Positions 1-9,513 of a DNA stretch of 64,000 nt are shown one piece after another. Position 1 is the stretch's first letter; every line of letters starts with the position of its first letter. The notes under the pieces were generated by a model. The model did not search any database, was not told the origin of the DNA, and was given only the letters and a program-made list of their open reading frames with translations. The position numbers and the translations under genes were made by a program. This DNA is from Enterobacter sp. C2 (lineage in GTDB: Bacteria > Pseudomonadota > Gammaproteobacteria > Enterobacterales > Enterobacteriaceae), in the NCBI RefSeq assembly GCF_019880405.1, contig NZ_CP082269.1, positions 2,604,001-2,668,000 on the forward strand, given 5' to 3'.

Positions 1-1401
<1,401 letters not shown>

Positions 1402-1491
1402 AGTTACCCCGAAGATAAAAATTGGTTGATAGGCAGTGTAAGGTGCTGACCCACAAGGTACAAACACCTGTACGCTACATATTATTCACTT

Positions 1492-2043
1492 TTAATATAT
1501 ATCAGAAGTTGCGCCGGAAGCGATTTTCTGACTGGCCATAAAGTGCGCCTGGGCTTTGAATTGCGCATATTTGCGCAGGGCGATCCGGTAATTATTGGTA
1601 CTGGTCGTGGGTAGCCACGGCTCCAGAACTTCATCCAGAAAACCGTCTTCAAGCTGGTCGGGGGTTATACGGTGGGCGGTAAGATGGTTGCCAAGGCGGC
1701 GCAGGCGTACGACATACTCACGTACCGTGCCGTGGCTCATTTCGGTTTGCTCAAACAGATACTGTTTAAAGCCAATGATATCAAAAAAGTCGCTCTGCTC
1801 TTTGCAATGCAGATCGCCGCAGAAGCGGCAAAGGGCAACCCACTCTTTCTGCTCTAGCTCCCAGCCCGCTTCGTCCAGCAGCGTGTCGAGGCGCGAGATA
1901 GCAATTTTGTTGACGATTTCGCCCCGACGCACCAGCGTGATACGGTCGAGCAGTTTATGGCAATGGGCGCAATGCGTCTGGCTGTGTTTAAAGTCTTTAA
2001 GGTAGCGGCTTAATGGCCGTCTTTTTACTTGTAGCACCGTCAT
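1492..2043 (-). CDS. fliZ: Flagella/curli switch regulator FliZ
   Basis: DNA-binding regulator that in E. coli and Salmonella represses sigma-S-type promoters and, in Salmonella, helps keep FlhDC active; 183 residues, the usual length. The C-terminal two thirds (about 85-175) have the phage-integrase SAM-like N-terminal fold (TVREYVVRLRRLGNHL). Two CxxC pairs are visible near residues 25-28 (CAHC) and 72-75 (CRFC). Starts at ATG 2041-2043, about 58 bp behind the fliA stop, so it is read with fliA. Confidence 0.95.
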   Translation of the reverse strand: MTVLQVKRRPLSRYLKDFKHSQTHCAHCHKLLDRITLVRRGEIVNKIAISRLDTLLDEAGWELEQKEWVALCRFCGDLHCKEQSDFFDIIGFKQYLFEQTEMSHGTVREYVVRLRRLGNHLTAHRITPDQLEDGFLDEVLEPWLPTTSTNNYRIALRKYAQFKAQAHFMASQKIASGATSDIY

Positions 2044-2101
2044 GATAACTCCTGGTTGTCAATACGTTGTGCGACATCGTTCAGGCAGCAATCGTTGCTG
2101 C

Positions 2102-2821
2102 CTATAACTTACCCAGTTTGGTACGTAAGCGTTTAATGGCCTGGCTATGGAGCTGGCTGACCCGTGACTCTCCCACGTCCAGCACCGCGCCGATCTCTTT
2201 GAGATTCAGCTCTTCCTGGTAGTAGAGCGTCAATACCAGCTGCTCACGTTCCGGCAAGGCTTCGATCGCCTCCATCACGCGATGGCGAAGATTGCTCTCC
2301 AGCAGCTGATGTAACGGGTTCTCCTGCTGGTGATCGTCAGTCACCAGCTCAATGCTATCGCCGTGCTCTTCACGCCACTCGTCATAGGAGAAGAGCTGGC
2401 TATTATTGGTGTCGAGCAACATCTGACGATACTCTTCGACAGAAATATTGAGCCGCTGCGCAACTTCGGTTTCCGTTGCGTTACGGCCTAACTCCTGCTC
2501 CAGCTGCCCCATCGCCTGCGCCACTTCGCGGGCGTTACGCCGGACGCTACGTGGCACCCAATCGCGGCTGCGCAACTCGTCCAGCATTGCGCCACGAATA
2601 CGCTGCACTGCGTAAGTGGTAAATGCCGTTCCTTGCAGAGCGTCGTATCGGTCAACTGCATTTAATAACCCGATACCGCCCGCCTGTAGCAGATCGTCCA
2701 GTTCCACACTCGCCGGCAAGCGCACCTGCAGGCGCAATGCTTCGTGACGCACTAGCGGTACATAACGTTGCCACAGCGAGTGTTTATCCATTACACCATC
2801 AGCGGTATAGAGTGTATTCAC
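2102..2821 (-). CDS. fliA: Flagellar sigma factor sigma-28 (FliA)
   Basis: Sigma factor for late flagellar genes, including both flagellin genes and fliD in this window. The 239-residue protein has region 2 (ELDDLLQAGGIGLLNAVDRYD, core binding and -10 recognition), region 3 and region 4 (LNLKEIGAVLDVGESRVSQLHSQA, the -35 helix-turn-helix). It starts with GTG, as in E. coli. It heads fliA-fliZ; the upstream 227 bp to the divergent sugar gene carry its promoter. It would be held inactive by FlgM, which is not in this window. Confidence 0.97.
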   Translation of the reverse strand: MNTLYTADGVMDKHSLWQRYVPLVRHEALRLQVRLPASVELDDLLQAGGIGLLNAVDRYDALQGTAFTTYAVQRIRGAMLDELRSRDWVPRSVRRNAREVAQAMGQLEQELGRNATETEVAQRLNISVEEYRQMLLDTNNSQLFSYDEWREEHGDSIELVTDDHQQENPLHQLLESNLRHRVMEAIEALPEREQLVLTLYYQEELNLKEIGAVLDVGESRVSQLHSQAIKRLRTKLGKL

Positions 2822-2846
2822 GATAAACAGCCCTGCGTTAAATGAG

Positions 2847-2854
2847 TTATCGGC
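2847..2854 (-). promoter_or_regulatory. Possible sigma-28 -10 element upstream of fliA
   Basis: On the minus strand this reads GCCGATAA, an exact match to the sigma-28 -10 consensus, 26 bp upstream of the fliA start. The -35 box at the right distance (TCCAGAAT) is poor, so autoregulation by FliA is likely but not secure. The rest of the fliA/fdtA intergenic region (2855-3048) shows no other element I can name. Confidence 0.5.
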
Positions 2855-3048
2855 ATGATTATCCGATTCTGGAGGGGTTTTAATCGAATGAATAGGGATA
2901 TAAAAAGCGGTTTATTTTACTAGTCTGACCTGACGCAATCGAAGTTAGAAAGCACTATAACGTGCGTTTATCCCACCATTCCATATACCTCCTCTCCTGT
3001 ATGCTGTTGCTATTGTGTCAATACTATCAACCAGAAGCGTGAAAGAGT

Positions 3049-3480
3049 ATGGATATTAAAATGATTCGCTTACAGACTCACGGCGACGATCGCGGTTCGC
3101 TAGTTGCTCTGGAACAAGAAAATAATATTCCATTTGAAATTAAACGTGTCTACTACATGTTTAAAACCGGACAAAACGTTCGCCGGGGATGCCACGCTCA
3201 CCGCCGTCTCCGTCAGGTGGCGATTGCTGTCCGCGGCTCCTGTCGCTTTTTACTGGATAATGGTCGTGAGCAGATTGAATTGCTGCTGGATAACCCTGCC
3301 CAGGGTTTGCTAATCGATTCGTTTATCTGGCGTGAAATGTATGAGTTTTCGGAAGATTGCGTGTTGATGGTATTAGCTGACCAACTCTATGACGAAACGG
3401 ATTACGTACGTAACTATAACGATTTTCTTGAGATCGCTAAAAAAGCGCCCCTGATCCCCCATAAGTTAATTCAGGCTTAA
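3049..3480 (+). CDS. fdtA: dTDP-4-keto-6-deoxyglucose 3,4-ketoisomerase (FdtA/QdtA family)
   Basis: Cupin enzyme that moves the keto group of dTDP-4-keto-6-deoxy-D-glucose from C4 to C3, the committed step to dTDP-Fuc3N or dTDP-Qui3N. The 143-residue length fits, and [11 protein letters not shown] (residues 46-56) holds the conserved His49/His51 pair of the family. Whether it is the galacto (FdtA) or gluco (QdtA) epimeric type cannot be read by eye. An aminotransferase starts 8 bp after its stop. The substrate must come from RmlA/RmlB-type enzymes encoded elsewhere. Its place between fliA and fliC suggests supply of a sugar for flagellin. Confidence 0.87.
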   Translation: MDIKMIRLQTHGDDRGSLVALEQENNIPFEIKRVYYMFKTGQNVRRGCHAHRRLRQVAIAVRGSCRFLLDNGREQIELLLDNPAQGLLIDSFIWREMYEFSEDCVLMVLADQLYDETDYVRNYNDFLEIAKKAPLIPHKLIQA

Positions 3481-3488
3481 TATTACTT

Positions 3489-4592
3489 ATGAAAGTCGAC
3501 TTTCTAAATTTAAAAAAAGTAAATGCGCGGTACGAAGAGGCGTTACGCGACGCCTGCTTATCGGTCATCAACTCCGGTTACTACATCGGCGGCGAACAGC
3601 TGGGCGCCTTTGAAAGCGAATTTGCACGCTACTGTGGGGCAGCGTTTTGTATCGGTGTTGGTAATGGCCTTGAGGCGCTGAGCCTGGTATTACGCGCATG
3701 GAAAATGGCAGGCAAACTCGCTGATGGCGATGAGGTGATTGTTCCGGCCAATACCTTTATTGCTACGGTATTGGCGATTACCGGCAATAACCTCACGCCG
3801 GTGCTTGTCGAGCCGGATCCTAACATCTATAACCTGACGCGCGCTGGTATAGAGAAGCACATAACGGCTCGAACCCGCGTAGTGATCCCTGTCCATCTCT
3901 ATGGTCAGCTCGCGCCGATGGATGAGATCCTGTCGCTGGCGAAAGAGCATAACCTGCTGGTGCTTGAAGATGCGGCTCAGGCCCACGGCGCACAGCAGCA
4001 GGCTATTAAAGCGGGTAGCTGGGGCCATGCGGCTGCTTTTAGCTTTTATCCCGGTAAGAATCTTGGCGCGCTGGGTGATGCCGGGGCGATCGTAACCCAC
4101 GATCCTGAACTTGCACAGGTGCTCAGGGCGCTGCGTAACTATGGCTCGCAGGAGAAGTACCAGCACATCTATGCCGGAGTGAATAGCCGCCTGGATGAGA
4201 TGCAGGCCGCCATGCTGCGGGTTAAGCTACCCTATCTGGATGAAGAGACCCAAGCCAGGCAGCGCGCAGCGGCACGCTATCTGGCCGGGATCATGAATCC
4301 GCAGATCGTCCTGCCTACGGTGACGCATCCTCTGGCCCACGTCTGGCACCTGTTTGTTATTCAGTGTGAAAAACGTGAGGCGCTGCAGGCGTGGCTGGCG
4401 GAGAAAGGGATTCAGACGCTGATTCATTACCCCGTGCCGCCGCATAAGCAACCCGCCTATGCCCAGTTGAACACTCTGTCGCTGCCCGTGACTGAAAAAC
4501 TACATCGGCAGGTGCTCTCCCTTCCCCTTTCCTCTGTGCTAACGGACGCCGAACTGGACTACGTTATTGACGCTATCAACGCATTCCGCTGA
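3489..4592 (+). CDS. Sugar 3-aminotransferase, DegT/DnrJ/EryC1 family (FdtB/QdtB type)
   Basis: PLP-dependent transaminase expected to convert the 3-keto sugar from the preceding enzyme into a dTDP-3-amino-3,6-dideoxyhexose using glutamate. The 367 residues show the family landmarks: [14 protein letters not shown] (cofactor phosphate region), [10 protein letters not shown] (the Asp that pairs with the PLP ring) and [15 protein letters not shown] with the Schiff-base Lys190. The gene follows the ketoisomerase by 8 bp and the two form an operon. No N-acetyltransferase (FdtC/QdtC) is present, so the sugar may be transferred as a free amine or acylated by a gene elsewhere. VioA-like 4-aminotransferases are related, but the paired ketoisomerase argues for position 3. 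Confidence 0.88.
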   Translation: MKVDFLNLKKVNARYEEALRDACLSVINSGYYIGGEQLGAFESEFARYCGAAFCIGVGNGLEALSLVLRAWKMAGKLADGDEVIVPANTFIATVLAITGNNLTPVLVEPDPNIYNLTRAGIEKHITARTRVVIPVHLYGQLAPMDEILSLAKEHNLLVLEDAAQAHGAQQQAIKAGSWGHAAAFSFYPGKNLGALGDAGAIVTHDPELAQVLRALRNYGSQEKYQHIYAGVNSRLDEMQAAMLRVKLPYLDEETQARQRAAARYLAGIMNPQIVLPTVTHPLAHVWHLFVIQCEKREALQAWLAEKGIQTLIHYPVPPHKQPAYAQLNTLSLPVTEKLHRQVLSLPLSSVLTDAELDYVIDAINAFR

Positions 4593-4610
4593 GCGATAAC
4601 AGGTCAATTA

Positions 4611-4684
4611 TCGCCCGGTGACGCTACGCTTACCGGGCCTGCAAACCGCACCAGGCCCGGCTTCTGCGCTTAACCCGGTAGCCA
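4611..4684. repeat. REP-like palindromic element
   Basis: GCCCGGT (4613-4619) and ACCGGGC (4632-4638) form a hairpin with the GC-rich loop typical of enterobacterial REP units; a second, weaker half (GGCCCGG ... CCCGGT) follows to about 4680. It lies between two convergent genes and overlaps the last codons of the glycosyltransferase, where it could also act as a transcription or mRNA-stability barrier. Confidence 0.6.
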
Positions 4685-7600
4685 GGCTCTGGCCCACTCT
4701 TCGGCGGCATTGGTATCCAGCATATAGTCAGAGCGGATGGCCTGATACAGCGCCCTGCCCATCTGCGCGCTCGCCTGCGGATCGGCCAGGTGCATGCGAA
4801 TTGCATCCTGCCAATCTTTAAAGCGGTTCCTCACTCTGGTCGCCGGCAGCGAACCGCGGTAGCAGGGTACGTCGCTGCAGATCACCGGAATGGCGCATGC
4901 GCCATACTCCAGCAGACGCAGGTTGCTCTTACAGGCGTTGAAATGGTTGTCCTCTACGGGGGCCAGGGCCAAATCCAGGTTAAGCGAGGCAAGCTTTTTC
5001 GGGTACAGCTCGATATCCACGCCAAAGTGGAACTCTTTGACATAGGGGCGCAGCTTCGGTGGGCACATGCCAAAGAAGATCCAGTCGACCTCATCCGCAA
5101 ATGCCTTGATGACGTCAAAGATCATCTCCAGATCCCCGGTATGGCTGGATCCACCTGCCCAGCCGACGCGCGGCTTATCACCTTGCCCGCGCAGGCTGGT
5201 CTGATTGTCCCACCAGTCATAAGAGAGACGGTTTTTGCGTACCACAATATCAGGATGGATATTCGCGAAGGCCTCTGCCAGTGGCTCCGTCGAAACCACA
5301 AAGCGGTCCATATAGCCCACGCTTTTACGTAGCATCTTCATAACATCATTACCAAACTCTACCCGATGATGGTTTTTAATAGGGATATTGGGTAGATAGT
5401 CGTCCAGTTCGAAGACTTTAAATACGTCTGAGCGTTTACCAATGATTCTCGCCCACTCATGGAATTCCGAGGTGAGCTGACGTTGCATGATAATGCTGTC
5501 GGGTTTGTAGCGCTCCATATACGGTACGCTGAGAAACGTCTCGGAGAGCTTACCATCAACGATGCCCGCGTCGCGCATGGCCTCAAAGGGCTTAATAATC
5601 CGGTAGTAACCGCAGCCTGCGAAGTCACCCATATGGGGTAGCACAACCGGCAGCGGCTTCCAGTCCAGCGGACGCCAGCTCAGTAAACTATCAGGACAGA
5701 CGTTAAACTGCTCCCCTGTCAGGGAGAGATTAACGTTATAGGCGGGATCGTTAGCGATAAGCGGCATCCAGCGGCGGTATAGCTCGTCATCATCCTGTTC
5801 AGCCTGCAGGTCGAGCTTCTCGCGTGCTTTTTCATTCTGCGGTTTACTGGCCGCCACGCTGCGCAGTACGCGCGCATACGGCGTCCATACCGTCAAATAA
5901 CCCAGTTGTCGGACACGTAGACAAAAATCAACATCGCTATAATGGTGCAGCGTCTCATCCATACCATTGACGTTGATAAATACCTCCCGGCGCACCAGCA
6001 TAAAATCACTGGAGACCGCAGAGTAGTTTTGATCGGCATGAAGACGTTGCATGTGCCCTTTGTTGACATCATTCATGCCGTAGAAAGCCTCACCCGCGAC
6101 GCCGTTAACACCCAGCACATAGCCCGCGTGGCGTATAGTACCGTCGGCATACACCTGTTTCCCTCCGACTATTCCCACCTCCGGCCGCTCACCGTGGTTA
6201 AGCAGGTTATGTAGCCACTCGTTTTCAACAATGGCTAAGCCGGAGTGCAGCAGGCAGAGATACTCTCCCTGGGCAACGGCTGCCCCAAGGTTAGCCCGGG
6301 TCGCGTAGCGCCATTCACCACTCGCCTTGACCACGCGGATCCGCGCCGGATCTACCGCCACCACAGAGTCAAGCCAGCGTTGAGTCTCATCGCTTTGCCG
6401 ATCGTTAACGACCATAATCAGCTCGTAGTTCATCCACGCCGTTTTTTCGATAATCGTTAAGACGCAGGACATGAGTGCGGCAGTATCGTCATCACCAATG
6501 ACCACCAGCGACACCCGCGGCGTTCCGGCATGATGATAGCGCAGCCGTAGGTTTCCATAGGCCGCTGGCTCTACTTCGGCATTGGCGTAGCCGCGATTAT
6601 TCAGATGTCGTTGAACTACGGCTATCTCATCAGCGTGATTCTCTTCCGTCGCGGGCAGATGCAGGAGCGGTTCACCCAGATGACCCAGCGCGTTAAAGCC
6701 TTGAGTTTCAATAATTTTCAGGGTCAGATCCAGCTCGTAAGCGCCTGCCCGCTGCGGATCAAACCCACCGGCGGCCTGCAGCACTTCACGTCGCCACAGC
6801 CAGCGATGCGCCATATTGGCCGGGGAGCTGAGTAAGAGATCGAGATTGAAGTCGGGACGGAATTTCGCGCCTACCTTTCTGCCATCCAGGGTGAAACTCT
6901 CATCGCAATAGACGGCAAGCAGCTCCCCCGCTTGGGTCAGCGTGGTCGTTAACGCGGTCAAACCAGAGGGATGAAACTCCGTGCCGGCATCAACAAAAAT
7001 TAACCAGTCGCTTTGCGTCTCGGTGATGACAGTATTGAACGCGGCCATTTTACTATCGCGATCGGCGACAAGATAGCTGACGCCTGCCGGGGCGGTATCA
7101 CCAATGACAAGCGTCTCTAATGTCAGGCCAGTGCGAGTCTGCTGGGGTAATGACGCCAGGGTAGCCGCTAACGCTGCGTCTGACGCCTCGGTGGCGTTAA
7201 CCACCACCAGCAGCGTCGTACTCAAGCCATGCTGTGTCAGGTAGCCGTCAATCAGCTTTTCCTGCACCGGCAGCAGCGTCCGCGCCGCCAGCCAGTGGTC
7301 AAAATAGCGCTGCTTAAGATCGTTCTCCATGGCATCATGAATGTCTTGATAAGCAAAATCCTTCGGCGAATGCAGTAGCGCTACGCGGACGTGGCTGCCC
7401 TTAATATTTCGTTCCTCGGCTATCGTAGCAACAAATTGTTGGTAACGATCCTGGCTGCGTTTTGAACGATCTTTCTCTGCTCTGGCCAGCTCACTTTTCT
7501 GACTGCGAGAGACGCGAAAACTGCTCAGCGGTTTTGTTAAATAGGCAAGATGGCCTTTACGCAACACCTTGGTGAATAGGGTCAGATCTTCGAGATAGAT

Positions 7601-8197
7601 CATCTGCTCATCATCAAGACTAAACACGGCCTCTGACGAATCCATTAATTCAAGAATATCGTCCCGGTACATCAGAACGGTGCATGGCTCCCCGATAAAG
7701 TTCATCGTATATTGCTGTTGAAAGCCAAAAAAGTCATCGCCATGGATGATGCTATCTTCAATCACCGGGCATGCCGTGGCGAGAATATCGGGCTGCGGCT
7801 TGTTTTCGGCATTAATACGAATACGCCGCGAGGTTGCAATACGGATCTCATCGCTTGCTTCGATCGCGCTAACCAGTTCCGACACACAGTCAGGAGCAAG
7901 CAGATCGTCATCGGAAAATAGCTTGATGTATTTACCCTTGCTCTCGCGGAAACACTTCTCGTGGTTGCCGACGTCGCCTAAAGCAGGCTGATTGCGGGAG
8001 TAGATGATCGGATGGCGGCTTTTCCCCTGGTAGCCTTTAACTATTTCGCCAGGTTCGCCGTGGGGTGAGTCATCACTGACGATAATTTCACAGTGGGGAT
8101 AATCCTGTGCCATGGCACTGGCGAGCGCCTGCTCAAACCAGGTCGTTTTATACGTTGGAATAATAATACTGACGAGCGCTGGACGAGCCATCGACAT
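4670..8197 (-). CDS. Giant multidomain glycosyltransferase, probable flagellin glycosyltransferase
   Basis: About 1175 residues from the start MSMARPALVS, chosen because a GTAGG ribosome site lies 7 nt before it; an in-frame start at 8242 is possible. Four parts are visible. Residues 8-235 are a GT-A/GT2 domain with IIIPTYKTTW, the metal motif SDDD (95-98) and a YLEDLTLF acidic motif. Residues 327-515 are a second, divergent GT2-like domain (FVDAGTEF at 401-408). Residues 560-780 are a third GT2-like domain whose DxD position reads LLHSG (649-653), so it may be non-catalytic. Residues 848-1175 resemble a GT-B/GT4-type domain (GCGYYRIIKPFEAM, VGWAGGSSHTGD). No signal peptide or membrane segment is seen, so it is probably cytoplasmic. 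Its start faces the 3' end of fliC, which suggests transfer of sugars, perhaps the adjacent dTDP-amino sugar, to flagellin. Target and linkage are inference. Confidence 0.82.
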   Translation of the reverse strand: MSMARPALVSIIIPTYKTTWFEQALASAMAQDYPHCEIIVSDDSPHGEPGEIVKGYQGKSRHPIIYSRNQPALGDVGNHEKCFRESKGKYIKLFSDDDLLAPDCVSELVSAIEASDEIRIATSRRIRINAENKPQPDILATACPVIEDSIIHGDDFFGFQQQYTMNFIGEPCTVLMYRDDILELMDSSEAVFSLDDEQMIYLEDLTLFTKVLRKGHLAYLTKPLSSFRVSRSQKSELARAEKDRSKRSQDRYQQFVATIAEERNIKGSHVRVALLHSPKDFAYQDIHDAMENDLKQRYFDHWLAARTLLPVQEKLIDGYLTQHGLSTTLLVVVNATEASDAALAATLASLPQQTRTGLTLETLVIGDTAPAGVSYLVADRDSKMAAFNTVITETQSDWLIFVDAGTEFHPSGLTALTTTLTQAGELLAVYCDESFTLDGRKVGAKFRPDFNLDLLLSSPANMAHRWLWRREVLQAAGGFDPQRAGAYELDLTLKIIETQGFNALGHLGEPLLHLPATEENHADEIAVVQRHLNNRGYANAEVEPAAYGNLRLRYHHAGTPRVSLVVIGDDDTAALMSCVLTIIEKTAWMNYELIMVVNDRQSDETQRWLDSVVAVDPARIRVVKASGEWRYATRANLGAAVAQGEYLCLLHSGLAIVENEWLHNLLNHGERPEVGIVGGKQVYADGTIRHAGYVLGVNGVAGEAFYGMNDVNKGHMQRLHADQNYSAVSSDFMLVRREVFINVNGMDETLHHYSDVDFCLRVRQLGYLTVWTPYARVLRSVAASKPQNEKAREKLDLQAEQDDDELYRRWMPLIANDPAYNVNLSLTGEQFNVCPDSLLSWRPLDWKPLPVVLPHMGDFAGCGYYRIIKPFEAMRDAGIVDGKLSETFLSVPYMERYKPDSIIMQRQLTSEFHEWARIIGKRSDVFKVFELDDYLPNIPIKNHHRVEFGNDVMKMLRKSVGYMDRFVVSTEPLAEAFANIHPDIVVRKNRLSYDWWDNQTSLRGQGDKPRVGWAGGSSHTGDLEMIFDVIKAFADEVDWIFFGMCPPKLRPYVKEFHFGVDIELYPKKLASLNLDLALAPVEDNHFNACKSNLRLLEYGACAIPVICSDVPCYRGSLPATRVRNRFKDWQDAIRMHLADPQASAQMGRALYQAIRSDYMLDTNAAEEWARAWLPG

Positions 8198-8356
8198 TTT
8201 CAACCTACCCTGTTCTCTTGCTGTTATGGGAAAGCAGCCCACATTTATTAAATAAAAACCACTTTAACCAAAACACCCCGATTCGATTGGCGCATTAGTT
8301 TTAGAAAACCCCTCTATTCCCGGCGTTAGCCAGAGGGTAAGGCACGGGCAAAAAAA

Positions 8357-8375
8357 AACCCGGCAGCGCCGGGTT
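8357..8375 (-). terminator. Intrinsic terminator after first fliC
   Basis: AACCCGG/CCGGGTT hairpin followed on the minus strand by a run of T residues (A-run at 8350-8358 on the plus strand), 20 bp beyond the fliC stop. It separates fliC from the glycosyltransferase gene downstream on the same strand. Confidence 0.85.
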
Positions 8376-8395
8376 TTTTATCTCTGCGTTGAAAA

Positions 8396-9331
8396 TTAAC
8401 GCAGCAGGGACAGCATGGTCTGCGGAACCTGGTTGGCCTGGGCCAGTACGGAAGAGCCAGCCTGCTGCAGGATCTGCGCGCGGGACATGTTGGACACTTC
8501 GGTCGCGTAGTCGGAGTCCTGAATACGGCTGCGGGCAGACGTCAGGTTGCTCACGGTGTTGTTCAGGTTGGTGATGGTGGACTCGAAACGGTTCTGGGAA
8601 GCACCCAGCAGGCTGCGCTGAGAGTCAACAGACTTGATTGCCGCATCGATGTCTGCCAGCGGGGTGGTGCCAGCCGCTGCGCCAGTTGCGCCGCCGGTCA
8701 CTTTGCCTTTCAGTACGTCGAAACCAACGGCTTCGGTGGTACGGGCGTTGCCGTTCACGGTGTCGGTACCGGACGCCATCGCTTTGCTGTTCAGGGTGGT
8801 GCCGGACACGCCTGCAGCCGCCAGGTTGAAGCTGTCGCTGGAGCTGATTTTGATACCGATGGTTTCAGCGTCTTTAGAGCCAACCTGGAAGTTGTAGGTG
8901 CTGGAGCTTGCACCGGTGTTCAGCACTTTGATGCCGTTGAAATCGGTCTGCTTGGTTACACGATCCACTTCTTTCATACGTTCGTTAACTTCCGCCTGGA
9001 TGGAGTCAACGTCGGATGCGGAGTTGGAGCTGTTCTGCGCCTGAACGGTCAGGTCACGGATACGCTGCAGGTTGTTGTTGATTTCGCCCAGCGCGCCTTC
9101 AGCGGTCTGTGCCAGGGAGATACCGTCGTTGGCGTTACGTGCCGCTACGGTCAGGCCGTTGATGTTGGAGGTGAAGCGGTTAGCAATCGCCTGGCCAGCA
9201 GCATCGTCTTTTGCGCTGTTGATACGCAGACCGGAGGACAGACGCTCGATAGAGGTGCCCAGGGAAGACTGAGACTTGGTCAGGTTGTTCTGAGTCGTCA
9301 GCGACAGGGTGTTAGTGTTGATCACTGCCAT
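8396..9331 (-). CDS. fliC: Flagellin FliC, downstream copy (311 aa, short type)
   Basis: Filament subunit exported by the flagellar type III system. Conserved N-terminal D0/D1 (AVINTNTLSLTTQNNL, SSGLRINSAKDDAAGQ) and C-terminal D1/D0 (SRIQDSDYATEVSNMSRAQILQQAG, ending SLLR) flank a short variable part at about residues 140-235. At 311 residues it largely lacks the outer D2/D3 domains of E. coli FliC. It is about 95% identical by eye to the copy upstream. Variable-region Ser/Thr residues (for example GASSSTYNF) are possible glycan acceptors. It has its own sigma-28 promoter and terminator, so it is a separate transcription unit. Confidence 0.96.
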   Translation of the reverse strand: MAVINTNTLSLTTQNNLTKSQSSLGTSIERLSSGLRINSAKDDAAGQAIANRFTSNINGLTVAARNANDGISLAQTAEGALGEINNNLQRIRDLTVQAQNSSNSASDVDSIQAEVNERMKEVDRVTKQTDFNGIKVLNTGASSSTYNFQVGSKDAETIGIKISSSDSFNLAAAGVSGTTLNSKAMASGTDTVNGNARTTEAVGFDVLKGKVTGGATGAAAGTTPLADIDAAIKSVDSQRSLLGASQNRFESTITNLNNTVSNLTSARSRIQDSDYATEVSNMSRAQILQQAGSSVLAQANQVPQTMLSLLR

Positions 9332-9405
9332 GGTAAATATCCTTCTTTAAATAGTGGTAATGCTATTTCGGCATGTGCCCAACGGCCTCATCGCCTTCAA
9401 TAATG

Positions 9406-9432
9406 TTATCGACACGAGGTTGCGAAGCTTTA
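9406..9432 (-). promoter_or_regulatory. Sigma-28 promoter of downstream fliC
   Basis: The minus strand reads TAAAGCTT, then 11 nt, then GTCGATAA. The sigma-28 consensus is TAAAGTTT-N11-GCCGATAA, so only one mismatch per box with exact spacing. It lies 75 bp upstream of the start codon. Confidence 0.92.
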
Positions 9433-9471
9433 GTGTTTCTGAAGATTTTTTTTGCTGGCGAGAAAATAAAA

Positions 9472-9494
9472 AAAGCGCCGACAGGCGGCGCTTT
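9472..9494 (-). terminator. Intrinsic terminator after upstream fliC
   Basis: Nine-bp stem AAAGCGCCG / CGGCGCTTT with a 5-nt loop, and a T tract on the minus strand (A-rich 9464-9474). It ends the upstream fliC transcript before the promoter of the next copy. Confidence 0.88.
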
Positions 9495-9513
9495 GAATTG
9501 ATCTGAGTGCGAA

